Source: a virus. Taken from it: a stretch of 22,525 nucleotides of DNA. The notes under the pieces are model-generated. The model saw nothing but the letters and a program-made list of their open reading frames with translations. It ran no database searches and was not told where the DNA came from. Every line of letters starts with the position of its first letter. Positions within the stretch are counted from its first letter, which is position 1. The stretch lies in the IMG/VR virus record IMGVR_UViG_3300010160_000244, positions 1 to 22,525 of that record. The stretch is one strand, 5' to 3'. Shown here piece after piece: positions 12,676 to 20,543 of the stretch. The translations under genes and the position numbers were made by a program.

Positions 12676-15600
12676 TACTTGCGCCCTCCAGACAGGTAGG
12701 CTTCCGGTGCCTTAGCATTAACGCTGAAACGGCCCTGGGCCAAGTTGCGACCCTTAGCTTTGCGCAAGTTGCTGCGCATAGCGTCGAGCTTCTTAGCGCC
12801 CGCCTTGGACGAGCCGTCGCCCAGCAGGGCTACCGTCTCGGCGTCCATGACGTACTCGCCGTCGCTAAGGGCGGCGGGGATGCTGTCGCTGCGGCCCGTG
12901 CCAGAACCCTGGACGGCAAACTGGCTGCGCGGCGAAGAGCCACCGCGCTTAAACGTCACGGGAGGACGACCCTCGGTGCCGTAGTTTGCCTCGTGCCACC
13001 TATAGTAGTCAGTGGGCGTAGCGAACTCTCCCGTTCCCGTAACGCGCGCTGCTTCTCTTGCTAGGTCTGGGTTAGCCGCAGCGTAAACCGCCAAGGCACT
13101 TGGAGCGGTTGTGTTAGTGGTGCCAGTCGTGCCAGTGGTGCCAGTGGTGCCAGTCGTGCCAGTGGTGGCGTTATTGGCGTTAAAGGCGAGGGCGGCTTTA
13201 ACGCTATCTAAACCAGCACTGTTCGGGTCAGAGGCGAGGGCGGCGGCGACCATCTTGGCGTAACCGGCGGGGTCAGCGGCCTGGAAGGCGCGAAGGGCGG
13301 CGGCGTCGCCGATAAGGGCGGCGTTCGCCATGTTAGTACTCAAAGTTGACGTAGCTCCGCCAGTCGTGCCAGTCCCAGTGCCAGTGGTGGTGGTGGCTCT
13401 AGGCGTGTAAGTGGTGTTAGCCCCGGGAGGGGCCCAGCCGCCGCCGACATTGAAGCCCGCAGCATACAACGCCTTGGCAACGCTTGAGTTGGGGTCTTCA
13501 GTGCCCGCAAAATAGCTGTCTAGAAGCGCTTTTGCGGCGCTTCTGGCACCGCCACCGCCGCTGGCACCGCCGACCCAGTGGTCGGCGCTGTTGAGGTTGA
13601 ACAAGCCGGTTGCTATGAGCCTATTTATGTCCGCCTCGGTGGTTAGGGTGCCGTAACTGGCAGCGTAGCCGGGAATACCGGTGCCGGTGGGGGTTTGGCG
13701 AGCGGTAGTCGTGACATTTGTAACCGGAGTGGTCGTATTGCCCCCCGTCGTGGTCGTATTGCCCCCAGTTGTGGTCGTACCGCCGCCAGCGCCGACGCCG
13801 CCGCCAGCGCCGACGCCGCCGTCAGTCCTGACGCCAAACATGTTGTAGGTGCCCGTGCCAGTCGGCGTGCTGGCCATCCACGGAGCCACAGACCCCTGAG
13901 CGAGGGCGTAGTTGTAATGCTGCGTCTCGCCGGTCGGGCTCTCGCCGTAGTGGTACATGCCGCCCATGGTGCCCGGATCGTAACCCGAGTAGGGGCTCTG
14001 ACGCGGCTGCATCACGCTGGGCGGTGCGACGATGCCTGAGCGGTAACTCTCGGCCAGGGCGCGGGGGTCAACGGCAAAGGACGAGGTTGGCAGATTGGCT
14101 ACCGGCTCGTTAGGCAGGCTCATGCTTGCCGCAGTGGTCGGCGCTGTTATGCCGTTGCGTTCGAGGTTGGGGTCAACGACAGCGCCGCCGTCGGCCTTCC
14201 GCATTACCTGAAAAAGAGAATTGCGCATATTTGTGTCCCTTGAGGGGTGTTGAATGTAGCCGCCTTTTTTGACGGCCAGCGTGCGGCCCTCGGCTTCGCC
14301 GTGCAGGATATAATGTTCCAAGGCAAAATCGTAATCGTTGATTACGCCGTCGTTGTTCACGTCACCGTAAGCGCCGGGGTTGGCTTTAGCTTCGGCGGCC
14401 ACGTCGGGGTAACGACGTAAGTAGTCGGCTAGGGCCGCAGTGCCTGCTGGGTTGACATTGCCAGTGCCTGACGGGTTGCCGGAGCCATCGGTGTTGACCG
14501 CCGCGTCGGTAAGGAGGTTGCTGATCGGGCGAGGGGTGTAGGGCGTGCCTGCCGTACCCAGCGCGCTGAACAGACCGCGCGGTGCGCCGAGCTTGGCGCT
14601 GAAGATTGGCGAGAGGCTGGCGCGTTGTTGAGCCAGAGTGCCGCCGGGTGTGCCGCCGAATGTGCCCCCACCCTTGTTGTTGCTGTTGACCGCGTTTGTA
14701 ACGGCTGTGGCGGCGGTTAGGCCCAGCTTAACGGCCTCTATTGGGTGTTCTTTGACCCAGTCGATTACTTTGGTAAGTGGCCCCGAAAAAGTCGGGTTTG
14801 GCCGCTCTGTTGGGTTCCCTTGGTTGTCGTAAGTACCATTGGGCGTAAAGCCCGGCCCCGGGTCGAGCTTAGGGACCGCGTTAACGACGGCGTTAGCGAC
14901 GGCTTCACTAAAGGGTATGACGGGGTTGAAGGGGTCGCGGGGTTTGCCTGAAACATCTACTTTGCTGACGGGGTTTTGTCTGGCCACCCATTCAGGAAAC
15001 TGAGTGGCGGTAATGCCGCTTGTTATAGCGCGAGTGACAAAGTCGGTAAGGTCTATGCCTAACTTTTTACCCAACACATCTCCTGTGACCGTAACCGCAT
15101 CAACTTCAGCCGGGGTCAGGGCTTTGACAGCGAGGGGGGTGCCCCCGCTGACTGTGCCAGTCGGCGACGCCGGTCTTACGGTTGGGTCGGCGTTTGAAGC
15201 GGGCGGGGATTGAGTTACGGGAGCTTGGTCGGGAAAATCATTGTAAGTGTTGTTTAATCCGGCATTGGCCGCATTGCTCAACGGCGAACCCACAGCCGAA
15301 CCCGCAATTAAACCCGGAGTTAAACCCGCAGTTGACCTAGCTGTGCCGGTAACTATCGCTGGCGCTACCGTAGGCGCTACGTCGCCTGCGGCAGCTCCCA
15401 GATCGGTTGCTACCGAACCGCCCAACTTTTCAAACGCGGCTTTTCCCGCAGCCGTTATGGTGCCTTTTGCCGCCATGTTGGTTAGCCCAACACTTATGGT
15501 TTTGTTGTAGGCTGCTTGCGCTGCCGCACTCATTTCGGCGGAAGTGGCGTTTGCGCCCAAAGCGCTTGCGGCTTTAGCAGCGGCCTCATTACCTAGGCTT

Positions 15601-16556
15601 GACAGCGCCGCATCGGCGGCGGAAGCAGAGGAGCTTAACAGAGTAGAGATTTCGCCGCCTATTTTGCCGCCGATGTAAGTCGTTGCGGCTGTGATAGCCA
15701 TGTTTTTTAGGGCTTGCGCGGAGTTCTGGTTCTGAAGCGCGGAATTAGCGGCGGAGGCCGCCGTAGCGGCCAATACCGCCCAGTGGGGCCCTGCTGCCAT
15801 TGCGGCAATAGTTGGCAACGCCACGTCGAGGAACGAATTGAGCTGCGTCTTCTTTGTCGTGCCGACGGTGTCCTGCGACACCTGTTGCCAGTCCGTTGCT
15901 CCAGGCGCTTGCTTCTGGAGTATCCACGTTGCGCCCGTGCCAAACTGCTTGCCCATCTGTTGGACGAGGTTGGAGATGGCAGCCGCGCCCGCAGCGCCGG
16001 ACCCCGAGTAGTAGACCGTCCCGTCTAGGCCGACGAGGCGCACCTTCTCGTCGGGCGCAGCCGAGAGCTGGTAAATCTTGTTCTTGGGGTTGCCGTAGTT
16101 CTCGGGGATTTCAAAGGACGACGCTGCACCGGACGCTATGCCGGTATCCATCGGGTTGCCGTTCTCGTCGTACTGCGGATACACCGACAGCGATGAGCTT
16201 GCGTTGTTGTTGGCGGCTGACGCAATGTTGGCGGCTGACGCAATGTTGGCAGGCGTGGTGTCAACCGCGCCTGTGGAAGTCCTCACAGCCAGACCCGGCA
16301 CCCCGCCGCGTCCCTCGTCGCCGAAGTGCTGTTGATGCCACGTGTAGTAGTCGGCGGGCGTAGTGAATTGCCCCGCGGCAACGGTCCGCGCCGCTTCCTG
16401 CTGTAGGTCCGGGTTGGCAGCGGCGTAGGCAGCAAGTTCGGGCGTTACGGCAAAGTTCGAATTAGGCGCAGGCTGCCCCGTAGGCGCACCGCCGCCGGTG
16501 TTAACGGCGAAGCTCGAACCGTCGTCGGTGTAATTACCTTGATCGTCGTATGGCAT
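12675..16556 (-). CDS. giant repeat-containing virion protein with three NPD/GR domains (1293 aa)
   Basis: Largest gene of the window. Three copies of a domain of about 50 aa with pattern L-x-x-Y-x-x-x-[NY]-P-D...Y-x-x-[HY]-x-x-x-G-x-[EA]-GR lie at residues 38-83, 705-760 and 1151-1197. The middle copy contains a dockerin/EF-hand-like loop 'DVNNDGVINDYD' at about 732-743. In between are an Ala/Ser-rich helical region (about 230-430), and Thr/Gly-rich low-complexity linkers at about 912-948 and 1132-1150. The C-terminal 'SDSIPAALSDGEYVMDAE' (about 1223-1240) plus 'KAGAKKLDAMR' is a motif I recognise from the ends of phage virion proteins. ATG start overlaps the preceding TAA. It is probably ejected or tail-associated; no enzymatic motif seen. 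Confidence 0.87.
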   Translation of the reverse strand: MPYDDQGNYTDDGSSFAVNTGGGAPTGQPAPNSNFAVTPELAAYAAANPDLQQEAARTVAAGQFTTPADYYTWHQQHFGDEGRGGVPGLAVRTSTGAVDTTPANIASAANIASAANNNASSSLSVYPQYDENGNPMDTGIASGAASSFEIPENYGNPKNKIYQLSAAPDEKVRLVGLDGTVYYSGSGAAGAAAISNLVQQMGKQFGTGATWILQKQAPGATDWQQVSQDTVGTTKKTQLNSFLDVALPTIAAMAAGPHWAVLAATAASAANSALQNQNSAQALKNMAITAATTYIGGKIGGEISTLLSSSASAADAALSSLGNEAAAKAASALGANATSAEMSAAAQAAYNKTISVGLTNMAAKGTITAAGKAAFEKLGGSVATDLGAAAGDVAPTVAPAIVTGTARSTAGLTPGLIAGSAVGSPLSNAANAGLNNTYNDFPDQAPVTQSPPASNADPTVRPASPTGTVSGGTPLAVKALTPAEVDAVTVTGDVLGKKLGIDLTDFVTRAITSGITATQFPEWVARQNPVSKVDVSGKPRDPFNPVIPFSEAVANAVVNAVPKLDPGPGFTPNGTYDNQGNPTERPNPTFSGPLTKVIDWVKEHPIEAVKLGLTAATAVTNAVNSNNKGGGTFGGTPGGTLAQQRASLSPIFSAKLGAPRGLFSALGTAGTPYTPRPISNLLTDAAVNTDGSGNPSGTGNVNPAGTAALADYLRRYPDVAAEAKANPGAYGDVNNDGVINDYDFALEHYILHGEAEGRTLAVKKGGYIQHPSRDTNMRNSLFQVMRKADGGAVVDPNLERNGITAPTTAASMSLPNEPVANLPTSSFAVDPRALAESYRSGIVAPPSVMQPRQSPYSGYDPGTMGGMYHYGESPTGETQHYNYALAQGSVAPWMASTPTGTGTYNMFGVRTDGGVGAGGGVGAGGGTTTTGGNTTTTGGNTTTPVTNVTTTARQTPTGTGIPGYAASYGTLTTEADINRLIATGLFNLNSADHWVGGASGGGGARSAAKALLDSYFAGTEDPNSSVAKALYAAGFNVGGGWAPPGANTTYTPRATTTTGTGTGTTGGATSTLSTNMANAALIGDAAALRAFQAADPAGYAKMVAAALASDPNSAGLDSVKAALAFNANNATTGTTGTTGTTGTTGTTNTTAPSALAVYAAANPDLAREAARVTGTGEFATPTDYYRWHEANYGTEGRPPVTFKRGGSSPRSQFAVQGSGTGRSDSIPAALSDGEYVMDAETVALLGDGSSKAGAKKLDAMRSNLRKAKGRNLAQGRFSVNAKAPEAYLSGGRK
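12966..13106 (-). repeat. NPD/GR domain, C-terminal copy
   Basis: Encodes 'ALAVYAAANPDLAREAAR' through 'DYYRWHEANYGTEGR'. It is closely similar to the copy at 16308-16445, including at the DNA level. Confidence 0.8.
13117..13170. repeat. 9-bp tandem repeat encoding Thr-Gly-Thr units
   Basis: Five consecutive units of GTSGTGCCA (13117-13161) and a sixth degenerate one. On the - strand they encode TGT repeats in a linker just before the last NPD/GR domain. The units vary only G/C at one position, so slippage could change the length. Confidence 0.85.
13729..13823. repeat. 21-bp and 18-bp tandem repeats encoding Thr/Gly linkers
   Basis: Three 21-bp units starting GTGGTCGTA at 13729, 13750 and 13771 encode TTTTGGN-type repeats. 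They run into two 18-bp units starting AGCGCCGACGCC at 13788 and 13806 that encode GGVGAG repeats. Confidence 0.8.
14277..14444 (-). repeat. NPD/GR domain, middle copy with calcium-loop-like insert
   Basis: Encodes 'ALADYLRRYPDVAAEAK', the acidic loop 'DVNNDGVINDYD' and 'ALEHYILHGEAEGR'. It is longer than the other two copies because of the dockerin-like loop. Confidence 0.75.
16210..16245. repeat. perfect 18-bp tandem duplication
   Basis: TTGGCGGCTGACGCAATG occurs twice back to back. On the - strand it encodes the repeated 'NIASAA' near residue 106 of the 1293-aa protein. Being exact, it is probably recent. Confidence 0.9.
16308..16445 (-). repeat. NPD/GR domain, N-terminal copy
   Basis: Encodes 'LAAYAAANPDLQQEAART' through 'DYYTWHQQHFGDEGR'; the pair of 12966-13106. 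Confidence 0.8.
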
Positions 16557-16789
16557 TAGATCGTCGCCTCAAGCATGGGGTAGGCGCGTTGCGCCCACTC
16601 CCGCCAATCGGTGAATTGATAGGGGTCAGGCACGTTGCGCTGGCTGTAGCCGTTGGCAACGACGAACGCCTTCGCCCAGCCCTGCCACTCGTTCTCGTTG
16701 TCCAGCTTGCCAAACGACCACACGTCGGTAACCGACAGAATGACGCTGTCAGCCCAGTCCCGGAGGGTCATGTGTCGCGGGTCGATCAT
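16556..16789 (-). CDS. 77-aa protein of unknown function
   Basis: Not recognised by fold. 77 aa, Trp-rich (six Trp: 'RDWADSVILSVTDVWSFGK', 'ENEWQGWAKAF', 'FTDWREWAQRAYP'), soluble. The ATG overlaps the stop of the gp10-like gene as ATGA, and its TAA overlaps the ATG of the 1293-aa gene, so it is translationally tied to both. Position between the tail hub and the giant repeat protein suggests a small structural or assembly protein. A second in-frame Met at residue 7 is possible but lacks a better binding site. Confidence 0.78.
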   Translation of the reverse strand: MIDPRHMTLRDWADSVILSVTDVWSFGKLDNENEWQGWAKAFVVANGYSQRNVPDPYQFTDWREWAQRAYPMLEATI

Positions 16790-18555
16790 CCAATGACGGT
16801 TCCATCGCCGGGTTGCAGGTGGCCCAGACAGATACCCATCTGGTAGTCGCCGCCTATGACGTTGCTCTCGAACCGGAACCGTAGCTCGCGCCGCTGATCT
16901 TTGAAGTATATCACCTGCTGCTGCGGGATAGAAGGCGTCTGCACAATCGTTTTGATTTCGCCATTAACCTCGGGTGCGCGGGCGTTTGCGCGGCCTGTGA
17001 CCTGCACCGTCATGTTGCCGACCTGCACGAAGTCAGGCTCCAGCATCAGCACCTGAAGCGCCCTGTTCTCCTGCGACATCACAGGCAGCGATATGTCGGC
17101 GGTCTCAAAGAACGACAGGATAGGCTGGATGTTCTGCCCGTCGATCTCGTCCTTGCCGATCTCGTGGACCCAGAACTTGAACGGATTGACGAAGGTTATG
17201 TTGAACGTGGCGTCGGCCCCGCTGCCGCCGGTCACGTCCACGGGGTTTTCGGGAGCCAGCGTATAGGAGCCAGCGTTGGAGATTTCCACCGTGTCAATGG
17301 CATCGCCCCCTCCAACAGTGAGCACCGTCAGTTGGGTTGGGATGCTGTACGCGCCGCCGACTACGGTAAGCACGTCACCCACCGTGTAGTTCGTGCCGCC
17401 CGCATCGAGGGCTACGTCGAAGGCCGCAGCGGGCTGCGGAGCCACGCCGGTCATCAGCGGCCTGCGGAACACCGCCGGGAACAGGCCCGCCGAGCGGCCA
17501 CCGTTGGGCAGTTCAAGGTCGTACCAAGTCTTTTCGCGGGTGTTGTAGATGACGGCGTGCGTACACTCCGTGGCTCCGTCACGGGGGTAGCACCACCAGA
17601 TTTCGCCGTAGCGCGGCACCTTCATGGCGAACACCTTCTGGCGGGCGGCGTAGTTCAGCCCGTCGAAGAAATAGTTAATGTTCAGGGTGTTCTCGACCTC
17701 GCGCACGACGCCGTTAAACATCAGGAAGCGGTCCACGCCGCACCAGTAGAAGACGCCGTCGTACTCGATCACGCAGTTGGACGACAGGATCGAGGTTTGG
17801 GTGGAGAGCGTGTCGGCCTGGAAGATTTGATCGCCGCCTACGAAGGATATGCGCACCAAGCTGTCGGCGGACCAGAACAGGCCCGAGGGCGAGTTGCCTG
17901 GGCCACCGCGCAGGGGTAGCCCGCGCACGATCTTCTGGGACGTGATGTAGGCGTCGCCAGAGCCAGCGCCGCTGAAGTCGCTTGGATCGCCGGGCACGGA
18001 CCACGCCACGTAGCCGTTTGAACCGTACATAAAGGTGTAGGGGTGCAGCGCCACGACGCCGCCGGTGGCGTTGCCGCCGCTTGGGATGGCGATAGCCGTT
18101 AGCGGGTCGGTGCCTAGCAGGTCGCCGTAAAACACCTCGCCGCCAAGGCTGTTGCAGATGCAGCTATAGTTCGGGGCTACCTGGGCGATGATCTGGTTGG
18201 CATCGCCCAAACCGTCGTAGGTGAACTGCCACATATTGCCGGGGTCGGGCGTGAAGTCGCTTTCCGGCGTGCGGTCAATTATGGGGCTGGTGTTGTTCGA
18301 GGCGTCGATGAAGAACCGCTCGACGTAGTTGGCCGAGCCGCTGTGGATGTAGGTGAGCTGGTCCTGGGTGTACTCACTCAGTTGGGTGCTGACTTCCCGC
18401 AGGTACTTGTTGATCGAGCGGTAGCCGCCGATCTTACGCGGCAGGCCGCGCTGGAACCGGACCCACTGCCCGTCCACATAGTTGTCGCCCTCGAACTTGG
18501 TCCCGTCACGCTTGATGCCGGGGAGCGACTTAATCTGGAGGATTTTGTCGGCCAT
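16786..18555 (-). CDS. P22 gp10-like packaged DNA stabilisation / tail hub protein
   Basis: 589 aa resembling the P22 gp10 family, which closes the tail tube after packaging and joins the portal/adaptor to the distal tail. N-terminus 'LPGIKRDGTKFEGDNYVDGQ' and 'WVRFQRGLPRKIGGYRSI' (about 11-47), then a beta-propeller-like region with repeated aromatic strands ('GVFYWCGVDRFLMFNG', 'RYGEIWWCYPRDG', 'VIYNTREKTWYDLEL'), and a C-terminal beta domain ('RRELRFRFESNVIGGDYQMG'). Between about residues 376 and 452 sits a Gly/Val-rich module ('GGTNYTVGDVLTVVGG' ... 'VTGGSGADATFNITF') that looks inserted and is found in other phage tail proteins. Its ATG overlaps the fibre gene's TAA. No clear Shine-Dalgarno precedes it, so coupling is likely. 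Confidence 0.85.
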   Translation of the reverse strand: MADKILQIKSLPGIKRDGTKFEGDNYVDGQWVRFQRGLPRKIGGYRSINKYLREVSTQLSEYTQDQLTYIHSGSANYVERFFIDASNNTSPIIDRTPESDFTPDPGNMWQFTYDGLGDANQIIAQVAPNYSCICNSLGGEVFYGDLLGTDPLTAIAIPSGGNATGGVVALHPYTFMYGSNGYVAWSVPGDPSDFSGAGSGDAYITSQKIVRGLPLRGGPGNSPSGLFWSADSLVRISFVGGDQIFQADTLSTQTSILSSNCVIEYDGVFYWCGVDRFLMFNGVVREVENTLNINYFFDGLNYAARQKVFAMKVPRYGEIWWCYPRDGATECTHAVIYNTREKTWYDLELPNGGRSAGLFPAVFRRPLMTGVAPQPAAAFDVALDAGGTNYTVGDVLTVVGGAYSIPTQLTVLTVGGGDAIDTVEISNAGSYTLAPENPVDVTGGSGADATFNITFVNPFKFWVHEIGKDEIDGQNIQPILSFFETADISLPVMSQENRALQVLMLEPDFVQVGNMTVQVTGRANARAPEVNGEIKTIVQTPSIPQQQVIYFKDQRRELRFRFESNVIGGDYQMGICLGHLQPGDGTVIG

Positions 18556-20543
18556 TAGACAAACGGCGTCAGAGAGGCGAGGACGGTGAAGGCCGCCGAC
18601 CCCGTCTTGATAACCGTGTAGGTGTACACATCAACGCCGGAGGCGTTGCCCGCAGCGGGCACCGCGCTTTGCCACTTCGTCGTCACGCCAATCGTCGCGC
18701 CGTCAACCTGCACGACGTTGTTATAGTACGCAGTAGCGCCTTGGGTGACGAGGAAGGCGGCGGTGACGCTCTCGCCGCTGGACATAGCGGTGTCTAGCGA
18801 CGTGCCCGACGAGGCGCGCAGGTTGACCGTCCAGTTGGCCGAGGCGTTAGAAGTGTAATACAGGACGCTCTGGGTTGTCACATCGTAGTTGATCGTGCCC
18901 GTCGCGGCGGTAGCGGACGCGGTGACTTTCTCTAGGGCGTTGACGAGCTTCGCCGCCAAGACGCTGGTCGAACCAGTGAACGTCTGCTGACCAGTCCAGG
19001 CGTTGGCGTAGGTCACGTCGAGGCTAAGAGTGCCGGTGGTAGTGATCGGACCGCCGGTCAAGCCGTTTCCCGACGCCACGCTGGTGACGCTGCCGCCAGA
19101 ACCTGTAGCGTTAATGGTGATCGTGCCGTTGCCGTTAGTGATGGTGACGCCGCTGCCTTGCGTCAGTGTTGCCTTAGTCAAACCGCCGCCGGAGCTGTTG
19201 CCGATCAGCAGTTGGCCATCTGTGTAGGAGGTGTTGCCTGTGCCGCCGGAAGCTACAGCCAGCGTGCCTCCCAAGGTCAACGTGCCAGTGGTTGTAATGG
19301 CCCCGCCAGCTAGCGTCAGTCCCGTCGAGCCGCCTGAGCCGCTAACGCTGGTTACGGAGCCATCGCCCGTGCCAGCGCCGATGGCGGTGCGCGCATTGGC
19401 TTGGGTCGAGGCAGTAAACACGTCAATGCCGACGGTCGTGCCACCCAGGTTTATGAGCGCGCCGCCAGCCGTGCTGGCACCTGTGCCACCGTCGCTGATG
19501 GCAATCGGCAGAGCAATCGACGCCGTGTCGGCCTTAACGACATCCGTGCCGTTGCAGTAGTAAATGCCCCGGCTGTCGCGCGGCACGTCCACCGGAACCG
19601 TCTGGCCGTCAGTGCCGATGCTCAGAGTGTAGGAGCCGCCGGTTGTGTCGTTGGAGACCCAGTACTGCTGCGTTGTGGCAGGCAGGATGACAGCGACATC
19701 ACCAACAATCTCGCCCACAAAGGAGTAGGCAATGCGGTTTAGCTCCGCGCCAGACAGGGTGTAGTCGCCGCCGCCCTCGCCCGCTAGGTTGATGGAGGTG
19801 TAGTCGAAGGCAAACACGGCCTGCTGGCCGAAGCCGACAGTGAAGAAGCTAGTGCCGTCGGTAATGACTGTGGCGCTGTCCTCGGGGCGCAGGACCAGCG
19901 TGCTTAGGGCGTTGATGGTGTCGCCGCCCTGCGCGGTGATGGTGAGGTTGCCCTCGCCACTGTTACGGACAGCCACAAACCAGTTGTTGCCGACCGAGGA
20001 GGCGGTGGGCAGCGTCAGGGTGCCGAGGCCACCCTCCCAGACAAAGGCCGCAGCGCGGTTGCCCGCGCCAAGCGTAAAGTCGTTGTTGAAGACCGTGACG
20101 GGCTGCGACTGCGACAGGAGGCTGCCCTGGGCGATCAGGCCGTAACCGGCCAGTTGAGAGGCTTGGGCCTGCGCCGTCGCGGCACCGGCTTGGAAGCTCT
20201 CCCACGTACCGGCGACGGTCGTGTTGTCGGTCAGGTACAGAGTGAAGGTCAGGCCCGCATCAATAGAGAGCAGCGTCCCGCCAGCATTATCCTTGATCGT
20301 GATGGTGTCGGGGCCGACGTTCAAGAACTGGGTGACTTGGCCCACGCCCGTCAGCATCGCGTCGGGCATCGTGATCGAGTAGGCGTCGGTCGGCGTAACG
20401 TCGATGATCCGCGCAACAATGTCGTTGCCGGTCGCTGTTTCCAGCGGCCATTGCAATTCCGTGTCGGCTGTGAGCGCCAGGGCCAGATAGCTGACATCCG
20501 ACGGGTAGATCGTGTTGCCGCCAAAAACTTGGGTGAATGACAC
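18555..20543 (-). CDS. tail fibre / receptor-binding protein (662 aa)
   Basis: Likely trimeric fibre. The N-terminal part (1-340) is beta-rich with Gly/Asp turns. A collagen-like, Gly/Thr/Ser repeat zone follows: 'GGTGASTAGGALINLG' (352-367), 'SVTSVSGSGGSTGLTLAGG' (396-414), 'GGTGNTSYTDGQLLIG' (433-448) and 'SVTSVASGNGLTGGPITTTG' (485-504). The C-terminal 130 residues ('EKVTASATAATGTINYDV', 'VLYYTSNASANWTVNLRA', 'FLVTQGATAYYNN') resemble a domain I know from fibres of marine phages, including cyanophages. It begins with GTG, with AAGGAGG five bases upstream, immediately after the adaptor's TAA. Receptor binding is inferred; host range cannot be read from sequence. Confidence 0.85.
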   Translation of the reverse strand: MSFTQVFGGNTIYPSDVSYLALALTADTELQWPLETATGNDIVARIIDVTPTDAYSITMPDAMLTGVGQVTQFLNVGPDTITIKDNAGGTLLSIDAGLTFTLYLTDNTTVAGTWESFQAGAATAQAQASQLAGYGLIAQGSLLSQSQPVTVFNNDFTLGAGNRAAAFVWEGGLGTLTLPTASSVGNNWFVAVRNSGEGNLTITAQGGDTINALSTLVLRPEDSATVITDGTSFFTVGFGQQAVFAFDYTSINLAGEGGGDYTLSGAELNRIAYSFVGEIVGDVAVILPATTQQYWVSNDTTGGSYTLSIGTDGQTVPVDVPRDSRGIYYCNGTDVVKADTASIALPIAISDGGTGASTAGGALINLGGTTVGIDVFTASTQANARTAIGAGTGDGSVTSVSGSGGSTGLTLAGGAITTTGTLTLGGTLAVASGGTGNTSYTDGQLLIGNSSGGGLTKATLTQGSGVTITNGNGTITINATGSGGSVTSVASGNGLTGGPITTTGTLSLDVTYANAWTGQQTFTGSTSVLAAKLVNALEKVTASATAATGTINYDVTTQSVLYYTSNASANWTVNLRASSGTSLDTAMSSGESVTAAFLVTQGATAYYNNVVQVDGATIGVTTKWQSAVPAAGNASGVDVYTYTVIKTGSAAFTVLASLTPFV

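Noticed and set aside
13117-13823. Repeat tracts as a CRISPR array
   Set aside because: Units are 9-21 bp, directly tandem without unique spacers, and in frame with a protein linker.
17164-17919. 251-codon + strand open frame within the gp10-like gene
   Set aside because: Shadow of the conserved - strand gene; His/Gly/Arg/Val-rich with no domain.
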